A stretch of 64,000 nucleotides of DNA from Campylobacter anatolicus (GCF_018145655.1 NZ_JAGSSY010000001.1:434001-498000); one strand, 5' to 3'; positions 1 through 8,251 are shown, numbered from the stretch's first letter. The notes: generated by a model not told the origin, from the sequence alone. Made by a program: numbers and translations.

Positions 1-1385
1 AACATACAAAATCCTATCAGATATAAAAGTCCGCCTATCGCTCTAATCCAATAATAAGGCATAAGCACGACAACAGTATCAATAAATGAGTATAGCAAGT
101 TACCGTATTGATCGGTCGCTCTCCACATCATACCTTGTGTAATACCAGCAATCCACATTGAAGCAAAATATAGCACTATACCTGTTGTTTGTATCCAAAA
201 CTGAGCCTCCATAAGAGACTTTGAGTAAATTTCACGTTTGAAAAATCTTGGTGTCATATGATACATAGCGGCAACTATCATAAACCCTATCCAACCTAGT
301 GCTCCATCATGAACGTGTCCTGGCACCCAGTCTGTAAAGTGTGCTAGGGCATTAACCGACTTGATAGACAATATCGGTCCTTCAAGTGTTGAAAACATAT
401 AAAATGTTGAAGCTAGAACCATAAATTTGATTATAGGATTCTCACGTAGTTGCACCCATTCACCCTTCATAGTAAGCAAGATATTTATAGCTGAACCCCA
501 AGAAGGTAATATTAAAACTACCGAAAAAACCGATCCCATAGTCTGCATCCAGTCTGGAGTCGTAGAGTAAATAAGGTGGTGCCCACCAGCCCAAAGATAT
601 ATAAACATAAGTCCCCAAAATGAAAATAATGAAAGCTTATATGAAAATATCGGTTGTCCGCTCTCTTTTGGCAAGAAATAATAAATTTGGGCTATAATAG
701 CAACAGTAAATATAAATGCAACCGCATTATGTCCATACCACCACTGTACCAAAGCGTCGTTTGATCCGGCATACATAGAGACAGAATTCAACCAAGAGCC
801 ATATCCTGTTACTAAGCGTGTAGGAACTTCCATATTATTAAATAGATAAAGCATTGCAATGCCCAAAAATGTAGCTATATAATACCAAACTGATATATAA
901 AGCGTCTTTTCGCGACGGATTCCAATAAGCCCAAATATGCTAACTCCCCACAATACCCAAACTACAACGACAGCTATGTCAAGTGGCCACTCTAGTTCGG
1001 CATACTCTTTTGCTGCACTTACGCCAGCAAATAGCGATATAACGGCTCCCACCATCAAAAGCATATATAGCCAAAAGTGAAGTTTCCCTACAAACATCAA
1101 AAATGGTGACTCACTCATAGATACCTTTAAAACGCGCTGACCAATGTAGTACCACGTTGAAAAAATACCTGAAAGCAAAAAGCCAAAGACAATGCCATTA
1201 GTGTGTAACGGTCTTAGCCTGCCAAAAAACGAATACTCTCCAGCGATATAGTTTAGATCAGGATATGCCATCTGAAAAGCGACGACAACGCCTATCGCCA
1301 TACCGACGAACCCAAACAAGATCGTGGAAAACATAAACAACTTTGCTACGCTATAATCATAGCTTAGCATCTGACCTGGTTGCAT
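1..1385 (-). CDS. ccoN: cbb3-type cytochrome c oxidase subunit I (partial, 3' end off the left edge)
   Basis: The minus strand is open from an ATG at 1385 to the window edge, giving 461 codons, close to the usual length of about 490, so only the C-terminus is missing. The translation is a polytopic membrane protein beginning MQPGQMLSYDYSVAKLF. It contains histidine-bearing helices of haem-copper oxidases, such as RLRPLHTNGIVFGF, QWWYGHNAVAFIF, WAGGHHLIYSTTPDWMQ and DWVPGHVHDGALGW, which hold the haem b/b3 and CuB ligands. It is the catalytic subunit of the high-affinity terminal oxidase in the inner membrane that reduces O2 to water in microaerobes. The start has a strong ribosome site (AAGGAGGA). 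In C. jejuni, ccoNOQP lies beside the same two-component genes. The identification is firm; only the end is unseen. Confidence 0.96.
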   Translation of the reverse strand, partial: MQPGQMLSYDYSVAKLFMFSTILFGFVGMAIGVVVAFQMAYPDLNYIAGEYSFFGRLRPLHTNGIVFGFLLSGIFSTWYYIGQRVLKVSMSESPFLMFVGKLHFWLYMLLMVGAVISLFAGVSAAKEYAELEWPLDIAVVVVWVLWGVSIFGLIGIRREKTLYISVWYYIATFLGIAMLYLFNNMEVPTRLVTGYGSWLNSVSMYAGSNDALVQWWYGHNAVAFIFTVAIIAQIYYFLPKESGQPIFSYKLSLFSFWGLMFIYLWAGGHHLIYSTTPDWMQTMGSVFSVVLILPSWGSAINILLTMKGEWVQLRENPIIKFMVLASTFYMFSTLEGPILSIKSVNALAHFTDWVPGHVHDGALGWIGFMIVAAMYHMTPRFFKREIYSKSLMEAQFWIQTTGIVLYFASMWIAGITQGMMWRATDQYGNLLYSFIDTVVVLMPYYWIRAIGGLLYLIGFCM

Positions 1386-1435
1386 TTCAAGTCCTCCTTA
1401 TTAAATTTACATTAACTAAAAATACATTTTTTGTT

Positions 1436-1443
1436 ATTCTATA
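1436..1443 (-). promoter_or_regulatory. candidate -10 box for ccoN
   Basis: On the minus strand a TATAGAAT octamer lies about 50 bases upstream of the ccoN ATG, with an AT-rich upstream stretch and no clear -35, as is normal for Campylobacter sigma-70 promoters. A start point near 1430 would leave a leader of about 45 bases ending in AAGGAGGA. This is a motif match only. Confidence 0.35.
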
Positions 1444-1468
1444 ACATTAATTCTATGAAAAAACTTAA

Positions 1469-1486
1469 AAGATATAATTTTATCTT
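1469..1486 (-). terminator. weak hairpin after the two-component operon
   Basis: A 6-bp inverted repeat (AAGATA/TATCTT, 6-base loop) follows the response-regulator stop codon on the minus strand, and a TTAAGTTTTTT tract comes just after it. The stem contains a single G:C pair, so termination here would be weak and ccoN may also be reached by read-through. Confidence 0.25.
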
Positions 1487-1503
1487 AAATTAAAATTTAA
1501 ATT

Positions 1504-2184
1504 TTACAAATTTACATCTATTTTATAACCAAGTCCCGGTATGTTTTTGATAAAATCATTACCAACTTTATCTCGCACACGTTTTACAAATGTTCTTATA
1601 GCTGCTTCTGTTACGCCCTCACCGACCCACACAACACTCTTTATCTCATCGTGAAGCACTAAAGTACCGAGTCGTTTTATCAAAAGTGCAACAAAAGCCA
1701 ACTCTTTTTTTGTTAGCGTTATCTCTACTCCATCTCTAATTAGTACACGTTTTATCTGATTAAACTGATAGTTAGGTGAAATTTCTATCAAATTTGCACT
1801 CTCTAGCCTTGACTTAGCAACGATCTCTAGCGTAACTAAAAATTCATCCATATCGATAGGCTTTATGACATATTTATCGATACCAACATCAATCGCATTT
1901 AGCAAACGCTCTTTTTCACTATGAGCACTTAATACGATCACTGGTGTATCTTTTGAGATTTCTTTTATAGCCATTGCCATATCAAGTCCATTTGTTATAG
2001 GCATCGCAATATCAGTTACAACGATATCTGGGTTGTATTTTTTAAATTTTTTAAGCCCTTCATCACCATTTTGTGCCGTGATAACTTTAGCAAATTCAGC
2101 ACTCATAACATCTTGTATGAGCTTTCTTGCTTCGTTTTCATCTTCAACTATCAAAATAGTCAAATTTTTAAACATCTTACTCAT
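1504..2184 (-). CDS. OmpR-family response regulator (BumR/Cj1491-like)
   Basis: This 226-residue protein has a receiver domain at about 8-125, with acidic residues in VEDE, phospho-acceptor Asp58 in VVTDIAMP and the conserved Lys in YVIKPID. A winged-helix DNA-binding domain follows at about 140-226 (TKKELAFVALLIKRLG, RTFVKRVRDKVG). It should bind DNA when its receiver is phosphorylated. It overlaps the 3' end of the upstream kinase gene by 8 bases, so the two are co-transcribed and translationally coupled. In C. jejuni the pair in the same position (Cj1491c/Cj1492c) was, as I recall, named BumSR for its response to butyrate. Orthology here rests on position and architecture, and the signal is inferred only from that relative. 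Confidence 0.85.
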   Translation of the reverse strand: MSKMFKNLTILIVEDENEARKLIQDVMSAEFAKVITAQNGDEGLKKFKKYNPDIVVTDIAMPITNGLDMAMAIKEISKDTPVIVLSAHSEKERLLNAIDVGIDKYVIKPIDMDEFLVTLEIVAKSRLESANLIEISPNYQFNQIKRVLIRDGVEITLTKKELAFVALLIKRLGTLVLHDEIKSVVWVGEGVTEAAIRTFVKRVRDKVGNDFIKNIPGLGYKIDVNL

Positions 2185-3409
2185 CTGTCATGTCTCCTTG
2201 TTTAGGAAGTTTGATCGTAAAACAAGCTCCCTCTTTTTTATTTTTAACTTCTATAATACCGTTAAATTTATCAATTATCAGTTTTGACATATATAGCCCT
2301 ATACCAGTACCTTGTTTCGTCTGTTTTGTCGTAAAATATGGCTCAAAAATTTTATCTATTATACTCTTGTCTATGCCACCACCATTGTCGTTTACATCAA
2401 CGATAATAAATTTATCTTGGCTTGATATATCTATTTTTATACGTTTATTTTTTATGTTTCGCTCTATAAGCACATCTTTTGCATTGTTTATTAAATTTAT
2501 AACAACTTGTTCAATATAACGCTTATGCCCTAAGATATATGTCTCTTTTTTTACATTTATACTTACTTTTATTCCCTTTTTTTCAAGTGCTCCTTGTAGC
2601 ATAAATATAGAATTTTTTACTACGTCAGATAGATAAAACTCTTGTGGTGGTTTATTTATAGTAAAAAATCCACTAAAATCTTCAATCGTATTTGACATAT
2701 TTTTTATTATATTTTTACAACGATTATATAAATTTTCAAACTCATTGTCGCTACTTTGCACTAATCTTTTCATCTTAAAAAGTGCAATACTTAGTTCATT
2801 TAGCGGTTGTCGCCACTGATGAGAGATATTTGCTATCATCTCACCCATACTCGCAAAATGAGACTGGATTATCATTATACGTGTTTTCTCTTCATTTTTT
2901 ACGATCTCAGCCTCAACGATACTTTTTAAATTTTCATTAAGTTGCGTTAACTCCTTTGTCTGCTCCGCAACTCGCTCCTCAAGCCCTAAATTTAAAGTCT
3001 TTAGCTCATTTTGCGTCTTTAAAAGCTGCTCATTTAACTCAATGACTTGTGTTACATCATGTCTAATAGCTAAAAATTCTTCTATCTCACCATTTAGATC
3101 AAGTATTGGAATAATCGTCGTGTTTAAATATACGACCTTTTTGTATTTGGTCAAATTTTTAGCAATTCCCTTATAGACATTTTTTGATAGTATTGTTCCC
3201 CAAAGTTGTTTGAAATTCTCCTTTGGCACATCTGGATGGCGAACAATATTGTGGTTTTTGCCTATTAGCTCTTTACGTGAATACCCACAAATTTTACAAA
3301 ATTCATCATTGACAAAAGTTATTATGCCATTAATGTCAGTTTTTGATACGATATTACTCTCTTCTATCGCATTTTGATACTGAGCGAAACGTGCCTTTAT
3401 GTTATCCAT
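2177..3409 (-). CDS. PAS-domain sensor histidine kinase (BumS/Cj1492-like)
   Basis: This 410-residue soluble protein has no membrane segment. A PAS domain spans about 12-120 and carries the Aer-like signature KNHNIVRHPDVP. A coiled coil at about 122-180 leads into a HisKA region with His197 in SHQWRQPLNEL, and a C-terminal HATPase follows, with the N box (INNAKDVL), DNGGGI and TGIGLYMS. The phospho-acceptor histidine and the ATP-binding glycines are all present, so kinase activity is possible. The C. jejuni relative is reported to act mainly as a phosphatase. The gene runs directly into the response regulator with an 8-base overlap and itself overlaps the end of the TauE-like gene. Confidence 0.85.
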   Translation of the reverse strand: MDNIKARFAQYQNAIEESNIVSKTDINGIITFVNDEFCKICGYSRKELIGKNHNIVRHPDVPKENFKQLWGTILSKNVYKGIAKNLTKYKKVVYLNTTIIPILDLNGEIEEFLAIRHDVTQVIELNEQLLKTQNELKTLNLGLEERVAEQTKELTQLNENLKSIVEAEIVKNEEKTRIMIIQSHFASMGEMIANISHQWRQPLNELSIALFKMKRLVQSSDNEFENLYNRCKNIIKNMSNTIEDFSGFFTINKPPQEFYLSDVVKNSIFMLQGALEKKGIKVSINVKKETYILGHKRYIEQVVINLINNAKDVLIERNIKNKRIKIDISSQDKFIIVDVNDNGGGIDKSIIDKIFEPYFTTKQTKQGTGIGLYMSKLIIDKFNGIIEVKNKKEGACFTIKLPKQGDMTDE

Positions 3410-4067
3410 TTGCCATATATCCTAAAAATGCAAGATAAATCCCATTTGCTATTATAATAATGAGTGATATTTTAAACATTATTTGCTTAAATTTATCCCC
3501 TATAAATTTGAAAAGTGTTAAAAAGATAATCATAATCGGTAAAGTAGATAGCCCAAAAACCGCCATTATACCAGCTCCAAGTAACGCAGACTGGCTCGTT
3601 ATCGCCATTGCAGCAAAATAATACACTACTCCGCAGGGTAAAAATCCATTTAAAAATCCAAGTGCTAAAAAATTTAAAATACTATTTTTTTTACTAATTT
3701 TTAATGCCAAACTAGTTATAAATTTAGAAAATTTATCATTTTCTATAAACTTTAAAAGTTCACCACGAATCCAAAGTGCTACACCAATGACGATCAAAAC
3801 TATACCAACTATAAAAAATAAAACTGCACGCGAGTTACTTGAAAGTGCAATAATACCGCCAAATGCACCACAAACTGCACCAATAAGGATATATGCCAAA
3901 ATTCTAAAGATATGATAAAAAAATGAAAGCGTAGCAACACTTGCTGCATTTTTATCTTTTAAAAATAGCGACTGTAAGCTTAAAAAGCCACCACACATTC
4001 CTACACAATGGCTAATGCTACTTAAAAAAGCAACACTTATGATTGTTAAAATTTGTGCAAAATCCAT
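3402..4067 (-). CDS. TauE/SafE-like (UreH-type) integral membrane protein
   Basis: This is a membrane protein of about 221 residues with six or so hydrophobic segments and the hallmark SHCVGMCGGF near its N-terminus plus LGFLNGFLPCGVVYY in the middle. That paired Cys/Gly pattern is typical of the UreH-like subgroup of sulfite-exporter/CcdA-related proteins, which are linked to metal handling or cytochrome maturation. The open frame extends to 4127, but I start at Met 4067 (MDFAQIL) because that lies 4 bases after the carA stop, whereas the longer start would overlap carA by 56 bases. It precedes the kinase gene, as Cj1493c does in C. jejuni. Substrate unknown. Confidence 0.7.
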   Translation of the reverse strand: MDFAQILTIISVAFLSSISHCVGMCGGFLSLQSLFLKDKNAASVATLSFFYHIFRILAYILIGAVCGAFGGIIALSSNSRAVLFFIVGIVLIVIGVALWIRGELLKFIENDKFSKFITSLALKISKKNSILNFLALGFLNGFLPCGVVYYFAAMAITSQSALLGAGIMAVFGLSTLPIMIIFLTLFKFIGDKFKQIMFKISLIIIIANGIYLAFLGYMANG

Positions 4068-4071
4068 TAAA

Positions 4072-5190
4072 TCATAATATTTCCACAAATTGTTTAAAAA
4101 TATATTTACTCTCATTTGGACCACCACTAGCCTCTGGATGGTGCTGTACTGAAAATATTGGAAAGTCCCTATATCTCACACCTTCGATCGTATTATCAAA
4201 CAAATTTCTATGTGTTATCTCGGCTACTTCAGCGATCTCTTCAGGGACGTTGTAGTTATGATTTTGCGTAGTTATCTCAATCGCTTTTGTTTGTAAATTT
4301 AATACCGGATGATTTGCTCCATGCTGACCAAATTTAAGCTTATAAGTCGGATAGCCCATAGCATTTGAAAGTAGCTGGTGCCCTAAGCATATGCCAAATA
4401 TCGGTAATCTTGCGTCAATAAGCTTTTTTATCTCGGCTATCTCAGCTATCAAATTTTTAGGTTCTCCTGGACCATTTGATAAAAAAACTCCGTTGATTTC
4501 ACCATTTTTAAATTTATCTATCAGCACATCTGCCTTTGTATCATGTGGTACAACAAGAACTTCAAGCCCAACCTCGCAAAGTTCATTTAGTATATTTCTC
4601 TTTACACCAAAGTCAAGTACAACGACCTTCTTACCGATATTTTTAGGTGATTTATATGCCTTGATCTCGCAAGACCATGCAGCTTTTTTGTGTTCATATT
4701 CATCCATAGCACTGATAGTTTTGACATAGTTTATATTTTCTATGCGACCGCTACTTTCAAGACGACGTTTTAACTCATCTTTATCGCTTATACTTGTCGA
4801 TATATATGCCATTAACGCACCTTCGTCGCGAAGCATTTTAGTTAAAAATCTCGTATCAACATCATAAACACCAAATTTACCCTGCTCTTCAAAAAATTTA
4901 CTAAGTGTCTTTTGTGAGCGATAGTTTGACGAAAATTCGTTATAATTTCTCATTATCGCACCACTTGTGTGTATCCTAAGACTCTCCATATCATCATCAT
5001 TTGCCCCAACTATGCCGATCTCTGGTGCGGTAAATACTATAAACTGACCAGCATAGCTTGGATCGCTCAAAATTTCTTGATAGCCAGTCATTGAAGTATT
5101 AAAGACAAGCTCGCCAGAACATTCACCGTGTACTCCAAAAGCTTTAGCCTCTAAAAATAGGCCATTTTCAACATATATATAAGCTTTCAT
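4072..5190 (-). CDS. carA: carbamoyl-phosphate synthase small (glutaminase) subunit
   Basis: This 372-residue protein has the full length for CarA. The N-terminal CPSase small-chain domain spans about 1-150. A class I glutamine amidotransferase domain follows with nucleophile Cys268 in FGICLGHQLL and the His351/Glu353 pair in QHHPEASGG. It hydrolyses glutamine and channels ammonia to CarB for the carbamoyl phosphate used in arginine and pyrimidine synthesis. It overlaps the DUF507 gene upstream by one base, and together these form a short operon with a promoter near 5770. carB is not in the window, as is usual in Campylobacter. Confidence 0.97.
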   Translation of the reverse strand: MKAYIYVENGLFLEAKAFGVHGECSGELVFNTSMTGYQEILSDPSYAGQFIVFTAPEIGIVGANDDDMESLRIHTSGAIMRNYNEFSSNYRSQKTLSKFFEEQGKFGVYDVDTRFLTKMLRDEGALMAYISTSISDKDELKRRLESSGRIENINYVKTISAMDEYEHKKAAWSCEIKAYKSPKNIGKKVVVLDFGVKRNILNELCEVGLEVLVVPHDTKADVLIDKFKNGEINGVFLSNGPGEPKNLIAEIAEIKKLIDARLPIFGICLGHQLLSNAMGYPTYKLKFGQHGANHPVLNLQTKAIEITTQNHNYNVPEEIAEVAEITHRNLFDNTIEGVRYRDFPIFSVQHHPEASGGPNESKYIFKQFVEIL

Positions 5191-5741
5191 TACAACATTC
5201 CTCTTTTTCTAAGCTCATCTTCATAAAGTCTTTCAAAAACCACATCATACTCCTCTGTACCAGGAATAAGTTTGCGTTTATAGCCCTCGATTTTCTCTAT
5301 AACGTCATCTTCTATCTTTTCATAGTTTTTAAAATACTCATCCATTGAGTTATAAATAATATTTTTTACGCGATTTTCAGAGACGCTATAGTCTATCAAA
5401 CTAGCCTTCCAAGTGGCTTCTAAAATTTTATGTGCGATATCACTAAAGCGATCTTCATGTGAAAGTATCACGCCAAATTCTGATGCAAGGCGTTTTTTAA
5501 TAAGTCTAAACATACTCTTACGATCTACTTGCATACTTTCCATCTCATCTTCATTTTTCTCCAAAAGTTCATTTGTCCGCTCTTCTAAGGCTCTCTCTTT
5601 TTGTATATCAATTTTTAATATTTCGCTAGCTTTTAGAGCTACTGGCTCGATACCACGATTAAGCTTAACAAGACCACAATTTAAAAGATCGATGGCAATT
5701 TTGTGTGATATATATGGAATATGGGGAAGTTTTAGACGCAT
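5190..5741 (-). CDS. DUF507 family protein
   Basis: This 183-residue, highly charged, mostly helical protein begins MRLKLPHIPYISHKIAIDL and ends YEDELRKRGML. These are the two conserved ends of the DUF507 family, which has no known activity and is widespread in epsilonproteobacteria. A long charged helix at about 45-80 (KERALEERTNELLEKNEDE) may form a coiled coil. The stop codon shares a base with the carA start, so the two genes are coupled, as for Cj1495c-Cj1494c. No signal peptide or membrane segment is present. Function unknown. Confidence 0.8.
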   Translation of the reverse strand: MRLKLPHIPYISHKIAIDLLNCGLVKLNRGIEPVALKASEILKIDIQKERALEERTNELLEKNEDEMESMQVDRKSMFRLIKKRLASEFGVILSHEDRFSDIAHKILEATWKASLIDYSVSENRVKNIIYNSMDEYFKNYEKIEDDVIEKIEGYKRKLIPGTEEYDVVFERLYEDELRKRGML

Positions 5742-5766
5742 TTTAAACCTTTAAAATTTTTATATA

Positions 5767-5772
5767 ATTCTA
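5767..5772 (-). promoter_or_regulatory. candidate -10 box for the DUF507-carA operon
   Basis: TAGAAT preceded by TTGT lies 26 bases upstream of the DUF507 start on the minus strand, inside a T-rich run and just downstream of the terminator of the preceding gene. The start has AAAGG as its ribosome site. Confidence 0.4.
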
Positions 5773-5810
5773 ACAAAATAAAAGTAAAATTCCGTTAAAA
5801 TTTAAAGCAA

Positions 5811-5827
5811 AACGCCATAAAGGCATT
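5811..5827 (-). terminator. intrinsic terminator after the small membrane protein gene
   Basis: On the minus strand AATGCC-TTTAT-GGCGTT forms a 6-bp stem (one G:U pair) with a 5-base loop, followed by TTGCTTT. It lies 9 bases after the stop of the 5836 gene and separates it from the carA operon. Confidence 0.5.
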
Positions 5828-5835
5828 CATTTAAA

Positions 5836-6276
5836 TTATTTTTTAATTTTTAAAACTTTATCGTTTTGTGATGATAGAAAATAAATTTTATCACGTCCTA
5901 TATAGACATCGCGTCCATTTATACCGATAATACTACCGTCTATCTGTGCTATAGTTCTCTCATAAGGCTCACTCATAAATATAATATCGCCCAATATAAG
6001 ACCAAATTTAGGATACCAGCCAAATAAACACAAAAGCAAGAAAGTGGCATAAAAAGCACGAAAAATACGTCTAAAGGGAGCATAAAACATCGTATAACCA
6101 ACTGCTAAAAATATCGGCAAAAGCCATAGAAATGGGACGTTGTCTACAAAAATAGTATTAAAGTATTCATTTACACCATAATGATCGAAGTAGTTGTTCT
6201 TAAGACCAACGAATAGCGTAAATATGGGTGCTAGAGTGAAAATAATACCAGCAAAAAAAGAGTTTACAAACTTCAT
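5836..6276 (-). CDS. unknown membrane protein with a C-terminal beta-rich tail
   Basis: I do not recognise this 146-residue protein. It has three hydrophobic segments (about 5-24, 48-67 and 75-97), separated by short basic or aromatic loops. The tail of about 45 residues (DGSIIGINGRDVYIGRDKIYFLSSQ) looks like short beta strands. It has its own promoter (TATAAT at 6304-6299), a good AGGAG ribosome site and a downstream terminator, so it is a single-gene unit between gdhA and the carA operon. Codon use and base composition match the neighbours, which supports a real gene. Confidence 0.65.
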   Translation of the reverse strand: MKFVNSFFAGIIFTLAPIFTLFVGLKNNYFDHYGVNEYFNTIFVDNVPFLWLLPIFLAVGYTMFYAPFRRIFRAFYATFLLLCLFGWYPKFGLILGDIIFMSEPYERTIAQIDGSIIGINGRDVYIGRDKIYFLSSQNDKVLKIKK

Positions 6277-6298
6277 TGATACTCCTAAATTTGCTAGT

Positions 6299-6304
6299 AT
6301 TATA
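6299..6304 (-). promoter_or_regulatory. -10 box for the small membrane protein gene
   Basis: A perfect TATAAT preceded by TATG lies 23 bases upstream of the ATG at 6276. The predicted transcript would have a leader of only about 15 bases carrying AGGAG at the right spacing. Confidence 0.5.
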
Positions 6305-6332
6305 CATAAAAATTTAAAAATTTATCTAAATT

Positions 6333-7691
6333 TTAGACATATCCTTGATCTATCATAGCATCGGCAACTTTTCTAAAACCAGCGATATTTGAGCCAAGCA
6401 CAAGGTTACCAGCATCGCCAAATTCCTCGCTAGTTGCATATGAAAGTTCAAAAATGTGATTCATGATACCATGAAGTCGGCGATCCACTTCATCAAAACT
6501 CCACGCATCCATACTTGCATTTTGCATCATTTCAAGCCCAGAAGTAGCCACACCACCAGCATTTGCAGCCTTTGCAGGAGCAAAGTAAAAATCATTTTTC
6601 TCAAGCATAAAATTTGTCGCGTCTAAAGTACAAGGCATATTCGCCCCCTCACCCAAAAAGCGACAACCATTTGCATAAAGCACCTTTATATCTGCAAGAT
6701 GTAGCTCATTTTGCGTCGCACTTGGGAAGGCTCCATCGCAAGGCACATCCCACACTCCATTTCGTCCAGGTGCATATTCACTGACTGACACGTATTTTGC
6801 ATTTTTTCTAAATTTTACATACTCACTGATACGTTCACGCTTGACCTCTTTTAGCTCTTTTAGTAATGTCACATCGATACCATCAGGATCATAAACATAA
6901 CCATTTGAATCAGACGCAGTTATCGGTAATGCACCCATTTGATAGAGCTTTTCTATCGTGTATATAGCGACATTTCCTGAACCACTGACACTACACTTTT
7001 TACCCTCTAAGCCAAGTCCGGCTTTTTTAAGCATATTTTCAGTAAAATATACGAGTCCATATCCTGTAGCCTCAGGTCTTGCAAGACTTCCACCCCAATT
7101 TAGCCCCTTACCTGTTAAAACACCGTCAAATCTCGCAGTAAGCTTTTTATATTGTCCAAAAAGATAACCTATCTCACGTCCACCAACGCCTATATCTCCA
7201 GCTGGAACGTCCGTAGTATGTGCGATATGACGATAAAGTTCATCCATAAATGAGTGGCAAAATCTCATAATTTCATTATCGCTTTTACCTTTTGGGTCAA
7301 AGTCAGCACCACCCTTTGCACCGCCTATTCTCACACCTGTGAGTGAATTTTTAAAAATTTGTTCAAAGCCTAAAAATTTTAATATTCCAACATTTACACT
7401 AGGATGAAACCTTAAACCACCCTTATATGGTCCTATTGCCGAATTAAACTGAATTCTCCAGCCATTATGCACCTGCACATCCCCTCTATCATCAACGTAT
7501 GTAACACGAAAGTGCATTGCACGTTCTGGTATCGTTATACGCTCTAAAATAGCGTGTTTTTGGTATTTATTCTCTCGTTTTAAAAGTGGTTCAAGATTAA
7601 AAAGTACCTCGGTCGCAGCCTGTATAAATACATCTTGTCCCGGGCTCGACCGCCTTAAATCTTCTAAGATCTTGTTTATGTATGCGTTCAT
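6333..7691 (-). CDS. gdhA: NADP-type glutamate dehydrogenase
   Basis: This 452-residue enzyme of the hexameric Glu/Leu/Phe/Val dehydrogenase family has a substrate region with PYKGGLRFHPSVN and the catalytic lysine in GGAKGGADFDPKG. A Rossmann domain follows with VSGSGNVAIY. The order and the roughly 450-residue length match the anabolic NADP-dependent class, which makes glutamate from 2-oxoglutarate and ammonia. The frame is open 14 codons further upstream to 7733, but the ATG at 7691 has an AAAGGA ribosome site and matches the family's N-terminus (MNAYINKILEDL). The promoter region holds a strong palindrome, annotated separately. Confidence 0.95.
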   Translation of the reverse strand: MNAYINKILEDLRRSSPGQDVFIQAATEVLFNLEPLLKRENKYQKHAILERITIPERAMHFRVTYVDDRGDVQVHNGWRIQFNSAIGPYKGGLRFHPSVNVGILKFLGFEQIFKNSLTGVRIGGAKGGADFDPKGKSDNEIMRFCHSFMDELYRHIAHTTDVPAGDIGVGGREIGYLFGQYKKLTARFDGVLTGKGLNWGGSLARPEATGYGLVYFTENMLKKAGLGLEGKKCSVSGSGNVAIYTIEKLYQMGALPITASDSNGYVYDPDGIDVTLLKELKEVKRERISEYVKFRKNAKYVSVSEYAPGRNGVWDVPCDGAFPSATQNELHLADIKVLYANGCRFLGEGANMPCTLDATNFMLEKNDFYFAPAKAANAGGVATSGLEMMQNASMDAWSFDEVDRRLHGIMNHIFELSYATSEEFGDAGNLVLGSNIAGFRKVADAMIDQGYV

Positions 7692-7701
7692 AATGACGTC
7701 C

Positions 7702-7734
7702 TTTGTGTAAATTTGTAGGTGTATTTTACACAAA
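7702..7734 (-). promoter_or_regulatory. gdhA promoter with a 10-bp palindrome over the -10 box
   Basis: Reading on the minus strand, TTTGTGTAAA, a 13-base spacer and TTTACACAAA form a perfect 10-bp inverted repeat. The first arm overlaps a TGTGTAAAAT extended -10 (TAAAAT at 7728-7723), and the second arm runs into the AAAGGA ribosome site. Because the upstream arm covers the -10, the repeat cannot lie wholly in the transcript, so a protein operator is more likely than an RNA hairpin. A regulator bound here would block transcription of gdhA. Confidence 0.55.
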
Positions 7735-7771
7735 ATTTAAATTTTATTAGAGAAATTTTAAAACTTAACTT

Positions 7772-8194
7772 TTATCTTATTTTTATTATGTTACTATTTG
7801 AAACTTTATAAATTTTTGATGGAGAGTTTTCACTAAAATTTTCATCTACCACCACATCAGCTACACCTCTAGCCCAGCTCTCATCAAATTTTTCTCCATG
7901 TATATTTGCACTACTTGAGTAAAACCAGCCATAAGCGTCTAAAAATTTAGCGTGTTCGCACTCTTTAACAACTCTTATGGCTTGGTGGTTTGGATATAAA
8001 AATGTACTCTTTTTGGCACGACGGATTAAATTTTTAAATTTAGTTGGGACACGTGTGAAATTTTGTAACTCTTTTAACTTTGAAGTCGTGATTAAGCAAG
8101 GTTGATTGGCTGAGCGATTTTTAATATAATTTATCTCTGCTAAGTTTTTACTCAAAAATCCTGCCGTTGTGTCAGTCTGTGCTAGGTATATCAC
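7772..8194 (-). CDS. short Sua5/YciO/YrdC-like protein
   Basis: This 140-residue protein starts from GTG with an AAGGA site. It begins MIYLAQTDTTAGFLS and contains RPxx-like and SSANIHGEKF elements of the YrdC/Sua5 fold, which binds ATP and threonine to make threonylcarbamoyl-AMP for tRNA modification. It is clearly shorter than TsaC/Sua5 proteins (about 180-350 residues). The usual KR-x-S-[KP]-x-x-P lysine/arginine motif is reduced, so it may have lost the full catalytic set or be a specialised short form. It is divergent from the activator gene at 8302. A true TsaC is not seen in the window. Confidence 0.6.
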   Translation of the reverse strand: MIYLAQTDTTAGFLSKNLAEINYIKNRSANQPCLITTSKLKELQNFTRVPTKFKNLIRRAKKSTFLYPNHQAIRVVKECEHAKFLDAYGWFYSSSANIHGEKFDESWARGVADVVVDENFSENSPSKIYKVSNSNIIKIR

Positions 8195-8251
8195 TGTTTT
8201 CCTTATAAATTTTTATAAAATAATAATACTATTAAATTTATAAATTTTTGG

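Noticed and set aside
4072-4127. Overlap of the TauE-like gene with carA
   Set aside because: The overlap exists only with the upstream Met; starting at 4067 removes it and gives the expected short first segment.
6333-7733. Longer N-terminus for gdhA
   Set aside because: The added 14 codons lie over the promoter palindrome and have no family match; the ATG at 7691 has a good ribosome site. The same reasoning rejects long starts for cheY, pglD, gne and the OYE gene.
8203-8249. Direct repeat TTATAAATTTTT (8203-8214 and 8238-8249)
   Set aside because: The 12-mers are pure A/T in an AT-rich promoter gap of a low-GC genome, so chance is enough.
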